Shown here: in pieces, positions 1-7,116 of the stretch
Position numbering within the stretch: position 1 is the first letter of the stretch
Layout: each line of letters begins with the position of its first letter
NCBI RefSeq assembly: GCF_010729895.1
Contig: NZ_AP022612.1
Coordinates: 5,332,001-5,396,000 of the forward strand
Length of the DNA: 64,000 nucleotides
Direction: 5' to 3'
Source of the DNA: Mycolicibacterium confluentis
Lineage (GTDB): Bacteria > Actinomycetota > Actinomycetes > Mycobacteriales > Mycobacteriaceae
The notes under the pieces: model-generated
Told to the model about the DNA's origin: nothing
What the model saw: only the letters and a program-made list of their open reading frames with translations
Database searches by the model: none
Program-made: the position numbers and the translations under genes

Positions 1-666
1 CGGTTGTTGCGCACGATGCGCGAGTACGGCTACGTAGACCGGGCACACCGCGGGGAGTTCGTGCTCGGCACACGCCTCCTTCAGCTCGGTGCCGGCGTGG
101 CCGCACGATTCAACCTCCGCGAAGCTGCGCTTCCACGCATGTGGGAGCTGCGGGATGAGACCGACGCGACCGTGCTGCTCTTCGTCAAGCGTGGCGACCA
201 TGCCATCTGTGTCGAACGGTTCGACGGACGCTACGTGCGTTGGGAGATCACCGATGTCGGTGACCTCCTTCCTCTGTACGCGGGCGCGGCCCCCCGTTTG
301 ATGCTCGCACTGTCATCGGACGAGGAGATCGATCGATATCTGGACGAGGCCACCCTCGAGGCGCCGACCAAGCACTCCCCCACGTCTCCCCGCAGGGTCC
401 GCGAAATGCTGGCCGAGATCAGAACCACCGGCGTTGCGGTGAGTGATCAAGATCTGGTGATCGGGGTGGCGTCCATCGCCGCACCGATCAGGAACCATTC
501 GGGCGAGGTGGTGGGAGCAATGTCCTACTCCGGCCTGGCGGCAACCCTTCTGGGCAATGGCAATCGTGACAAGTCCATCGCATTGATCAAGGCTGCCGCC
601 CTGGCCACTTCCCTGGATCTGGGATGGAATCCCGACCGGAACACCCCAGTGGATCACTCGACGTGA
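1..666 (+). CDS. IclR-family transcriptional regulator, 5' end outside window
   Basis: The reading frame is open from the first base, so the gene starts upstream. What is visible is the end of the winged helix (RTMREYGYVDR) followed by an almost complete IclR effector-binding domain: the LGTRLLQLG hinge, then a GAF-like fold ending in the typical GVASIAAPI and GAMSYSG strands. IclR proteins are dimeric repressors or activators of catabolic genes that bind a small organic acid in this domain. The missing part should be about 40 residues of HTH. A second IclR gene follows 55 bp downstream in the same direction; the two are related but clearly different in sequence. The ligand and target cannot be read from the window. 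Confidence 0.9.
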   Translation, partial: RLLRTMREYGYVDRAHRGEFVLGTRLLQLGAGVAARFNLREAALPRMWELRDETDATVLLFVKRGDHAICVERFDGRYVRWEITDVGDLLPLYAGAAPRLMLALSSDEEIDRYLDEATLEAPTKHSPTSPRRVREMLAEIRTTGVAVSDQDLVIGVASIAAPIRNHSGEVVGAMSYSGLAATLLGNGNRDKSIALIKAAALATSLDLGWNPDRNTPVDHST

Positions 667-721
667 CTCTCCCCAACTCGACGTCGGTCTCTCCACATCA
701 AGCCTCGGTTAGGGTCCGATC

Positions 722-1501
722 GTGACTTCACGCGCAGATTCCTCCAAACGCGCCGCGCCCGACCACTCGGTCGAACTCATCGCCAAGGCCGATGAAGTGC
801 TCGAACTGCTGCTGTCGACTCCGTCCCTGACCGTCGCACAGATCGCCGAGGGCGTCGGCATGCCCCGGCCAAGCGTGTATCGGCTTCTTTCCACCCTGGA
901 GACAGTGGGATTCGTCAGGCCGACAGCTGCCGGCAATCGTTATCACCTTGGGCTGCGACTCTTCGAGTTGGGGCAGATCGCCAGCGCCCGAAACCCTCTC
1001 GTCAATCAGGCGCGTCCCGCCATGGAGGACCTCGCCCGCGTCACCGGGGAGTCGGTGTTCCTGACCGTGCGGAGAGGGGACGAAGCACTGTGTCTCGCCC
1101 GTATCGCGGGTGCACGAACGGCGCTGATGGTGCTCGAAGCGGGTACGAAGTTGCCGCTGCATGTGGGGGCAGGTCCACGCATGCTCCTGGCGAGCTCCGA
1201 CGATGCGGATATCGAGGACTACCTCGAACGCTGTGCGCTGACAGCGGAGCCGCCCTACCAGCTGCAGGACGTTGACCATCTGCGTGAGCAGCTTCGCACC
1301 GCCCGAGAGAACGGGTACTCGCTCAGTGAAGAGGACGTCGTTCCCGGTGTCGCGACGATCGCCGCGCCGCTCCGCAATCGCCAGGGGGCAACCATCGCGG
1401 CCCTCTCGGTTGGGGGCGCCCACGACGTGGTGATCGGTGGTGACCCCACGCGACTCGCGCGCACCATCGTGGAAGCCGCCGAGAGCATCCAGCTGGAGTG
1501 A
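722..1501 (+). CDS. IclR-family transcriptional regulator
   Basis: A complete 259-residue IclR protein. Residues about 20-80 form the winged helix (LTVAQIAEGVGMPRPSVYRLLSTLETVGFV is the HTH region, shortened: AQIAEGVGMPRPSVYRLL), and residues about 85-255 form the effector domain with YHLGLRLFELG, GARTALMV and GVATIAAPL. The start is the GTG at 722; no strong Shine-Dalgarno is visible, so a nearby alternative is possible. It lies in tandem with the preceding partial IclR gene, suggesting either a duplicated regulator pair or neighbours of a catabolic locus that lies to the left of the window. Effector and targets are unknown. Confidence 0.9.
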   Translation: MTSRADSSKRAAPDHSVELIAKADEVLELLLSTPSLTVAQIAEGVGMPRPSVYRLLSTLETVGFVRPTAAGNRYHLGLRLFELGQIASARNPLVNQARPAMEDLARVTGESVFLTVRRGDEALCLARIAGARTALMVLEAGTKLPLHVGAGPRMLLASSDDADIEDYLERCALTAEPPYQLQDVDHLREQLRTARENGYSLSEEDVVPGVATIAAPLRNRQGATIAALSVGGAHDVVIGGDPTRLARTIVEAAESIQLE

Positions 1502-1548
1502 CAGGGTGTGCGGTCAAACGCGTTGCCGTGGCCGCGTTCTCGAGATTC

Positions 1549-1763
1549 CTCGGTGACTCCTGCCCGAACACCTGCGCAAGGCTGAGGCGTTGCGCCTCGA
1601 ACATCCCGACGCCTCACTGGAGGAGCTGGGACGCCTCGCCCAGCCACCCATGACCAAAGACGCCATCGCCGGGCAACTGCGACGCCTGATGCGCAAAGAC
1701 GGACTGGCAGAAGAGAAGGCCAAAGCACAGGCCGTTCAATGCCCGATGGCCACCCGGGGCTGA
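1549..1763 (+). pseudogene. Fragment resembling the C-terminus of WhiA
   Basis: From 1560 the frame reads [19 protein letters not shown], then [19 protein letters not shown] and QLRRLM, ending at the TGA at 1761-1763. This matches the DNA-binding C-terminal domain of WhiA (sporulation/cell-division regulator of Actinobacteria; usual ending is [27 protein letters not shown]). The frame is closed by a TGA at 1554-1556. The preceding LGD of the WhiA consensus (LGD-x-PEHL) can be read in the adjacent frame at 1549-1557, so a one-base frameshift is likely. The homing-endonuclease-like N-terminal domain, several hundred bases in real whiA, is absent because the IclR gene ends at 1501. Most likely a remnant; the true whiA should be elsewhere in the genome (usually beside yvcK). 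Confidence 0.6.
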
Positions 1764-1767
1764 ACCG

Positions 1768-2179
1768 GTGCCTACGGCAGTCTTCACCGAGTCGAACAGG
1801 GCACTTCACGTGCTGACGGCAACCGCGTTGTCGGCAGCACTCGCAGCACTGGTCTACGGCCACCGGTGGCTGACCACACCCGTGGTGTGCAACGACTTCT
1901 GCGATCCAGACAGCATCCCGTCCGTCCTGATCGTCCTTGCGGCACTGGCAGTCACAGCTGGGTGGACCAGTATCGCGCTGCGTGCGGCACGCCAACTGGG
2001 TGACGGAGCGATCCGCAGCACAGCCCTTCTCCTCGGCGCGACCACGTCAGCCACCGCCCAGCCCGGAAGTGCTCGGCGCAGGGGAGCCACTGCTGCTGGC
2101 GACAACAGGGCGGCTCGCCACCGTCATCGACGAACTGGTGGTAAGCGGCAAGGCGCGGCTGGCGGCCCGTCCGCCATGA
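1768..2179 (+). pseudogene. Small membrane protein, probably frameshifted
   Basis: Starting at the GTG at 1768, frame 1 encodes about 95 residues with two hydrophobic segments (near residues 14-29, LTATALSAALAALVYG, and 51-68, SVLIVLAALAVTAGW). It then turns into arginine-rich low-complexity sequence typical of out-of-frame high-GC DNA. From about 2060 the +1 frame looks protein-like (EVLGAGEPLLLATTGRLATV) and ends at 2179. The simplest reading is a one-base indel near 2050-2070 in a gene for a two-helix membrane protein of about 137 residues. I do not recognise the family. Alternatively frame 1 simply ends in a non-functional tail. Confidence 0.35.
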
Positions 2180-2212
2180 ATGCGGGGGCAGCGCCCCGCG
2201 TGCGCCAGCAGG

Positions 2213-3019
2213 TTAGAAGATTTTCATGCCGCGAAGTCTCGCCGCTTCCACCAGCGGCTCGGTGTGCCTTCCGAGGGTTGAGGCCTCCAGCACGCCGACT
2301 TCATCATCACCGGTGCCGTCGTCGGTGCGCCGCAGCCACATCGCGTAGTTGTCGCCCAGGGAGGTGCCCCACTTTGACGGATAGACGACGCCGTGGGGGA
2401 GTTGACCATCGAACAGGACCACGTTGTCTCGAATCCATGTGGCAATTCCCGTAGTGAGCCTCTTCATGTCCGGCGCAGAGCTGGTCAGCTCGCTGATCGT
2501 GAGTTGGTCGATATTGCACTCGGCCAAGAGGGTTGCGCCTAACTCCTCGGTCAGCGTTGCGATTGACTGCGCGCCAGTGATGTTCACGAACCAGCCGTCG
2601 ACGGGAAGCCAGAGCTCGTAGAGCGCGCGTGCTTCACGCCACCCCTGGGAGATGGACCGGTAAGGCATGGCGCCGTGTGCGGGTAGCTCTCGCGCGACCT
2701 GCTCGGCCAGCGTGAACTCGTCATCATCAGAGACGTCATCGAACAGCTCGGCCAGCCGAATCTCAGGTGGATCTGGCCGGATGTAATCCAGGACCTCGAC
2801 CAGTGCGCCGGTCGGAGTGGTGCACCCGTAGATGGTTCGCCCGGGTGTGTCCCATCATCGGGACCAGTCCTTGGGGTCCTCGGTCGGCAAGCGAGCTGGC
2901 GGGTTGATCGGCCCGTACCGCGTCTGGGCCACCCGAAAGATACTGCGAACCGAGCTTGGTGTGATGTTGAATCCGGTGGCGGTGCAGACAGTCGCAGTCG
3001 TGAACGACGACACCTGCAC
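2213..3019 (-). pseudogene. RES-domain toxin (NAD+ phosphorylase type), interrupted by TGA
   Basis: Reading the minus strand from a GTG at 3019 (preceded by GAGAAGGG) gives a RES-family protein: FRVAQTRYGPINPPAR with the N-terminal Arg region of the NAD-binding pocket, then DPKDWSR, an in-frame TGA at 2855-2857, then WDTPGRTIYGCTTPTGALVE with the conserved Tyr and Glu region, and a C-terminal part with DGVVYPS-type spacing (HGVVYPSKWGTSLGDNYAMW). RES toxins degrade NAD+ and are paired with Xre/MbcA-type antitoxins. Here the antitoxin gene lies just upstream on the same strand. The frame is otherwise intact over about 265 codons, so inactivation looks recent, or the TGA could be a sequence error. 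Translation from an internal start would lack the first conserved Arg. Confidence 0.7.
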
Positions 3020-3066
3020 CCAGCCCTTCTCACATCCGCAATGGTCGGGCTGAGTATAGGGCTGGG

Positions 3067-3456
3067 TCAGGCGTAGTAGGTGTCGGAGACGAAAGCGTCT
3101 GCCGCCCGAAACACTTCCGGCGCTTGGTCGTTGCGTAGCAGTTCAGCGGGGGTCGAGCCGTCCAGGCGAGGGTTGGCCGAAATGAGCCAGCTCCGCGCCA
3201 CCTGGTCGTTCTCCGCCTTCTCGATCAGGACGAACACGGTGTGGGCGGCCTTCAGGCGCCGTGTCTTGTCGATCGACGGTGTCGCGTGGGTGCTGTCACC
3301 GGGCGGGGCTGCCCAGCGTGCGGGCATAGCGCGGCTCTTGGAGCCGGCGATGTAGGCGGTCAAGGTCGGTCCCAGACGCTGCAGCAGGTAGGCGACGACC
3401 TCGTGGGTGTCCATCCGCGCAGTGTCGTCACCAGCCTTGACTAGCAGGTCAGACAT
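3067..3456 (-). CDS. Antitoxin of a RES/Xre-type toxin-antitoxin pair
   Basis: A 129-residue protein. The start at 3456 (MSDLLVKAG) is chosen over the more upstream 3492 because GGGAGG lies 8-14 bases before it. The C-terminal half (LKAAHTVFVLIEKAENDQVA, SWLISANPRLDGSTPAELL, VFRAADAFV) has the layout of the toxin-binding domain of Xre/ParS/MbcA antitoxins (DUF2384-like: W-x-x-x-P-N-x-x-L-x-G-x-x-P). The N-terminal part is a short helical, probably DNA-binding, segment. It precedes the interrupted RES toxin gene by about 50 bp, the usual antitoxin-first order, and probably autoregulates the pair. It appears intact while its toxin is broken. Confidence 0.75.
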   Translation of the reverse strand: MSDLLVKAGDDTARMDTHEVVAYLLQRLGPTLTAYIAGSKSRAMPARWAAPPGDSTHATPSIDKTRRLKAAHTVFVLIEKAENDQVARSWLISANPRLDGSTPAELLRNDQAPEVFRAADAFVSDTYYA

Positions 3457-3580
3457 ATCATTCACCTCCCTTGTCAACCCGAGATTACCCATGACAACAG
3501 CAGACTACACATCAATCATCCACAGAATGACCGCATAATGCACGTCCAAATATACGCAGAGTGACCTGAGGTGGAGGTTC

Positions 3581-3715
3581 ATGTCAGTCTGGGACATGCC
3601 ATCGCGCCAGCTCAGAGGCCCGATATGTGACGTGCCACGGCTCGACCTGAAACAGGCAGCGATCTTCCTCACCAACCCACGCGGCAGGAATGACACCAAG
3701 CGGCCAACCCGCTAG
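3581..3715 (+). CDS. Small ORF of unknown function (44 aa)
   Basis: An ATG at 3581 preceded by GGTGGAGG at 3570-3577 opens a 44-codon frame (begins MSVWDMPSRQLRG, contains LKQAAIFLTNP) ending with TAG at 3713-3715. The ribosome-binding site is good, but spacing is short and no family is recognised. It lies between the toxin-antitoxin pair and the AraC fragment, in a decayed stretch, so it may be the 5' remnant of a longer gene rather than a working small protein. Confidence 0.25.
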   Translation: MSVWDMPSRQLRGPICDVPRLDLKQAAIFLTNPRGRNDTKRPTR

Positions 3716-3778
3716 ATCACCGCGGACCTGCGCCGATGGCACGTTTCGCCTCGACGGCCGCTGGCAGGCACTCGACGT

Positions 3779-4033
3779 CGGCGCCCACATCACGATGTTC
3801 GACAGCTGACCCGGTTGTTCCAGGCGGAACTGGGCATCACTCCCGCACGCTATGTCGAACGGGTGCGCGTCGACATCGCCCGCGCCGCACTGGATGCCGG
3901 CCACTGCGTCGGCGACAGTGCCCGACGTGCCGGGTTCGGCAGCGCCGAGACGTTCCGACGGGTCTTCTCCAGCCAGCTTGGGGTTTCGCCGAAGGCGCAT
4001 CGGGATCGGTTCCGCACCGTGGCAAGTCACTGA
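3779..4033 (+). pseudogene. AraC/GlxA-type regulator, C-terminal fragment
   Basis: The frame ending at the TGA 4031-4033 encodes RQLTRLFQAELGITPARYVE, then RVRVDIARAALDAGH, then DSARRAGFGSAETFRRVF and QLGVSPKAHRDRF. This is the second helix-turn-helix half of the AraC family, most like GlxA/FtrA regulators. Only about 80 residues remain. Upstream of about 3795 the same frame becomes arginine-rich and loses similarity, while the first HTH and the ligand-binding or DJ-1/PfpI-like domain are missing. No credible start codon with a ribosome-binding site is present. It is therefore a truncated remnant. Confidence 0.65.
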
Positions 4034-4057
4034 GCGCGACACCTGATCGACGCGGCC

Positions 4058-4700
4058 CTAGACGGGGAGACCCTCCACGGTTCCACCGAACGGTTTCGGC
4101 TTGAGCGTGGGATCAGCCGCCACCGCGGCGAGCGGCACGGCGGGAGCGATCGACATCACCAAGCGGTGCAACGCATCTCGGCTGATGCTGCGGTGTGCGA
4201 GCCAGTCCAGCGTCGCACCTTCAAGTAAACTCAGGGAATCCCTCGAACCCGACCCGAAGGGCCGGAGGCTCCACCTCTCCCGGCAGCACCATCTGCGTGA
4301 AAAGCGCGCGGTGCCGGGCACGCTGCTCGGCGACGAAGGCGCGCACCTCCGGGTCAGCGCCCAGTCCCCCGCTCATGATCGGGCGGTACGCAGGCTCTGC
4401 GTTGACGGCAAAGTCCAGGTAGCGGTCGAGCAGGTCCGACAACAACTCATGCGTCGGGACGCCGTCGCTGGACTGGGCACGATCGAGCAGTTGTTGGTGG
4501 AAGTCGGCGATGACGGCGAGATAGCACTGCCGCTTCGTGCCGAAGTAGTAGAACAACAGTCCCTTGGTGACGCCCGCGCGTGCCGCGATGTCATCCATCG
4601 ACACCTCATCGAATGCGCGGTCTGCAAAACACTGCGCGGCCGCGGCCAGCAGGGCCGCCCGACGGCCCGAGTCGCGGTGCTGGCGAGAACTGCTGTTCAC
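4058..4700 (-). pseudogene. TetR-family regulator with a frameshift
   Basis: From the GTG at 4700 the minus strand encodes a TetR protein: HTH at residues about 12-55 (DDIAARAGVTKGLLFYYFGT) and a helical ligand domain. After VGFEGF near 4235 the frame ends at TGA (4221), but the next frame continues exactly where the family would, with SLLEGATLDWLAHRS through to a stop at 4058. Removing one C from the CCC in GATTCCCTGAG would restore a protein of about 213 residues, normal for TetR. It is divergent from the DsbA-like gene at 4760, which it may have controlled. This is either a real one-base insertion or a sequencing error. Confidence 0.75.
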
Positions 4701-4759
4701 CAAGCGCCTCTCACTGGCGCCTGAGCACTCACCGGGCCGATACGTCTTAGGCTGGCGAG

Positions 4760-5494
4760 ATGCACGAACCGATTCGCGGTGGCGGTCCGAGCTCGGCCGG
4801 TGGCGCTCGTAAGCTGGCCATCCAGATCGGCGTCACCGTGTCCGTGGTCGTCATCGCGGTCGTGCTGGTTCTCTACCTCCTGATATCAGGGCGCGAGAAG
4901 CTCTCGGCGGGTAACGCAGTCGCCAGTCCCACCGCAGGCCAATCCGAATCGATCCGGGTGTCGTCAGACGCTCTGGTCACGAAGCCGGGCAGCACCGAAC
5001 CCAAGGTTGTGCTGTCGCTCTACGAGGACCTGCTCTGTCCACACTGCGCTCGCTTTGAGCAGGCGTATGGACCGACAATCGATGAGCTCATCGCTTCCGG
5101 GACGGTCGCGGTCGACTATTACCTGATCGCGATCCTGGATTCCCCCCGGAACCAGAACTACTCGTCGCGCGCTGCCGCCGCGGCGTACTGCGTCGCCGAC
5201 TATTCGGTGGAGGCATTCCGCGGTTTCCACGCGGCACTTCTTGCAGCCCAGCCCGACGAGTTCGCCAGAGACTTCCCCACCGACGACGACCTGGCCGAGA
5301 CCGCCGAAGAGGCCGGCGCGGGCGGAGACGTCGCAGACTGCATTCTCAGCGGGCGGTACGTGGAGATGACGAAGGGACTGGCCGCCGACACCGACGTCCA
5401 GAGCACTCCGACCGTGCGCATCAACGGCGAGGACTATGACCTGTCCACGCCTGAGGACTTGGTGCGGAAGGTCACCAGGTTGGCCAACCGCTGA
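4760..5494 (+). CDS. Membrane-anchored DsbA-like thiol oxidoreductase
   Basis: A 244-residue protein with a single N-terminal membrane helix (about residues 20-43, ITVSVVVIAVVLVLYLL) and no cleavage site, placing the rest outside the cytoplasmic membrane. The thioredoxin-like domain (about 60-244) has the active-site motif CPHC in LYEDLLCPHCARFE, a helical insertion, and the cis-Pro loop STPTVRING. This is the DsbA/Thioredoxin_4 type, which introduces or reshuffles disulphides in exported proteins. It is a single gene, divergent from the broken TetR gene. Substrates cannot be inferred. Confidence 0.88.
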   Translation: MHEPIRGGGPSSAGGARKLAIQIGVTVSVVVIAVVLVLYLLISGREKLSAGNAVASPTAGQSESIRVSSDALVTKPGSTEPKVVLSLYEDLLCPHCARFEQAYGPTIDELIASGTVAVDYYLIAILDSPRNQNYSSRAAAAAYCVADYSVEAFRGFHAALLAAQPDEFARDFPTDDDLAETAEEAGAGGDVADCILSGRYVEMTKGLAADTDVQSTPTVRINGEDYDLSTPEDLVRKVTRLANR

Positions 5495-5625
5495 AGGGGC
5501 ACCTCCGCTGACCTCCATCCACAGCCTCACGTAGTGCCTGACCTGCATTGACGGTAAATTACACACATGTTATTCACACCCCGCGCAGTGACCGCCCCGA
5601 CGTTCGACAAGCCCCTTTCAGGCTG

Positions 5626-6183
5626 TCACTCCACAGGTGTTCCCGGCCAGCCGGCCAGCGCCAGTTCCGCGACGGCATGCAGATCTGCCCGACTCGCTCC
5701 GCTGCGTGCCTGAACCGCGATCCCCTGACACACGGCGGCGATCCAGCGGGCCAGCACCTCGGTGTCCACGCCCGGCAACTCGCCGTCGGCCACCGCAGCA
5801 TCGAATCGCTCGGCCAGCTGTTGCACTGTCGCGTCGCGGAATTCGGCCAGCCCTGGGGCCGCTCCGACCGTCAGGCACCCGCGGATGTCGCCGCTGACCG
5901 TGTCAGCCGCACCGTGCACCATCGCCTCGGCGACCTCCCGCGCCGTCGGTCGCGTGAGCGCCTCGGCGGTGTAGGCGCTCGGACCGGCGAGGTACCTACG
6001 CAGGGCGCGATCGAACAGGTTCTCCTTGGACCCGAACTCGGCGTAGATGCTGCGACGGTTCACTCCCGTCGCGGCGGTGACGTCTGAAATCGACACGCCA
6101 TCAAAGCCGCGATCCCAGAACAGCTTCATCGCCGCGTCCTCGACTTGGTCCGGGTCGAACTCTCGAGGTCGCCCAACCGTCAT
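5626..6183 (-). CDS. TetR-family transcriptional regulator
   Basis: 185 residues, starting at the ATG at 6183, which has a strong GGAGGTGATC site just upstream. The longer frame to 6405 runs into the divergent SDR gene and is rejected. The N-terminus (TVGRPREFDPDQVEDAAMKL) and the HTH (ISDVTAATGVNRRSIYAEFG) are typical of the AcrR/YxaF-like TetR branch. The C-terminal domain belongs to the TetR_C_16-like type (GCLTVGAAPG). It is divergent from an SDR gene across a 109-bp region containing an inverted repeat, so it very probably represses that gene and itself. Confidence 0.88.
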   Translation of the reverse strand: MTVGRPREFDPDQVEDAAMKLFWDRGFDGVSISDVTAATGVNRRSIYAEFGSKENLFDRALRRYLAGPSAYTAEALTRPTAREVAEAMVHGAADTVSGDIRGCLTVGAAPGLAEFRDATVQQLAERFDAAVADGELPGVDTEVLARWIAAVCQGIAVQARSGASRADLHAVAELALAGWPGTPVE

Positions 6184-6230
6184 GAGATCACCTCCGTGAT
6201 GCCAGTCACACTGGGAATTCCACCCGCATA

Positions 6231-6253
6231 AGTACGCTTGACCTGAGCATACT
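6231..6253. promoter_or_regulatory. Inverted-repeat operator candidate between tetR and SDR genes
   Basis: AGTACGCT (6231-6238), a 7-bp spacer, then AGCATACT (6246-6253): 7 of 8 positions are complementary. Its size and position between divergent tetR and SDR genes fit a TetR dimer site. TTGACC at 6238-6243 inside it could be a -35 element of the SDR promoter. Confidence 0.5.
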
Positions 6254-6292
6254 AAGTAACACTTCGGTTCGGAATCACTTGGAGACGCGCAC

Positions 6293-7039
6293 ATGAGCAC
6301 AGCACATCTGACCGGACGGCGGGCACTGGTGACGGGAGGTTCACGCGGAATCGGCGCGGAGATCGTCCGGCGACTGTCCTCGGACGGCGCCGCGGTGGCG
6401 TTCACCTACTCAGCCTCGGCGTCCAACGCGGACGCACTTGTCGCCGAACTCACCGCAGCGGGCGCCACGGTGGTGGCCATCCAGGCCGACGCCGCCGTCC
6501 CAGCGCAGGCTGCCGACGCCGTCGAGCAGGCCGTCGCCGCGCTCGGCGGCCTGGACATCGTCGTGAACAATGCGGCCGTCGGGCATATGGCGCCGATCGA
6601 CGAGTTCCCGGGCGACGAGTTCGACCGCCTGGTGGCGATCAATATCGGCAGCACGTACTGGACAACCCGAACCGCGATCAAGCACCTCGGTGAAGGGGCC
6701 CGGATCATCAACATCGGCAGCATCAACGCCGACCGCATTCCGGGAGCCGGGTTGTCGGTGTACGGGATGACCAAGGGGGCGGTGGCTTCGTTCACCCGCG
6801 GCTTGGCCCGCGATCTCGGCGCCCGCGGCATCACGGTCAACAACGTGCAGCCCGGCCCCATCGACACCGACGCGAATCCCGACGAGGGTGACTTCGCCGA
6901 GAGCCTCAAGCAGGTGACGACACAGGGCCGCTACGGGCACACCACCGACGTCGCCTCCTTCGTGAGCTTCCTCGCCGGCCCCGAGTCCGGATACATCACC
7001 GGCGCGAACCTGAACGTCGACGGCGGCTTCACGGTGTGA
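6293..7039 (+). CDS. SDR-family NAD(P)-dependent oxidoreductase
   Basis: 248 residues with the classical short-chain dehydrogenase layout: the nucleotide-binding TGGSRGIG motif at about residue 15, NNAAVG at about 90, catalytic Ser in NIGSIN, the YGMTK (YxxxK) pair at about 155, and PGPIDTD. The ending ITGANLNVDGG is typical of 3-oxoacyl-[ACP] reductase-like SDRs. The substrate cannot be read from the sequence. The gene is probably controlled by the divergent TetR regulator and is followed by a perfect hairpin terminator. Confidence 0.9.
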   Translation: MSTAHLTGRRALVTGGSRGIGAEIVRRLSSDGAAVAFTYSASASNADALVAELTAAGATVVAIQADAAVPAQAADAVEQAVAALGGLDIVVNNAAVGHMAPIDEFPGDEFDRLVAINIGSTYWTTRTAIKHLGEGARIINIGSINADRIPGAGLSVYGMTKGAVASFTRGLARDLGARGITVNNVQPGPIDTDANPDEGDFAESLKQVTTQGRYGHTTDVASFVSFLAGPESGYITGANLNVDGGFTV

Positions 7040-7052
7040 CGAGCGCGGCGGC

Positions 7053-7072
7053 GCCTCAGGATCGCCTGAGGC
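7053..7072. terminator. Hairpin between convergent SDR and lipase genes
   Basis: GCCTCAGG (7053-7060), loop ATCG, CCTGAGGC (7065-7072): a perfect 8-bp stem with a 4-base loop, without a T-run on either side. This type is common in mycobacteria and is likely bidirectional. Confidence 0.6.
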
Positions 7073-7116
7073 ACAACCGCCGTCGACCGATTCCGCTCCG
7101 GCTCACCGCCGCGCCC

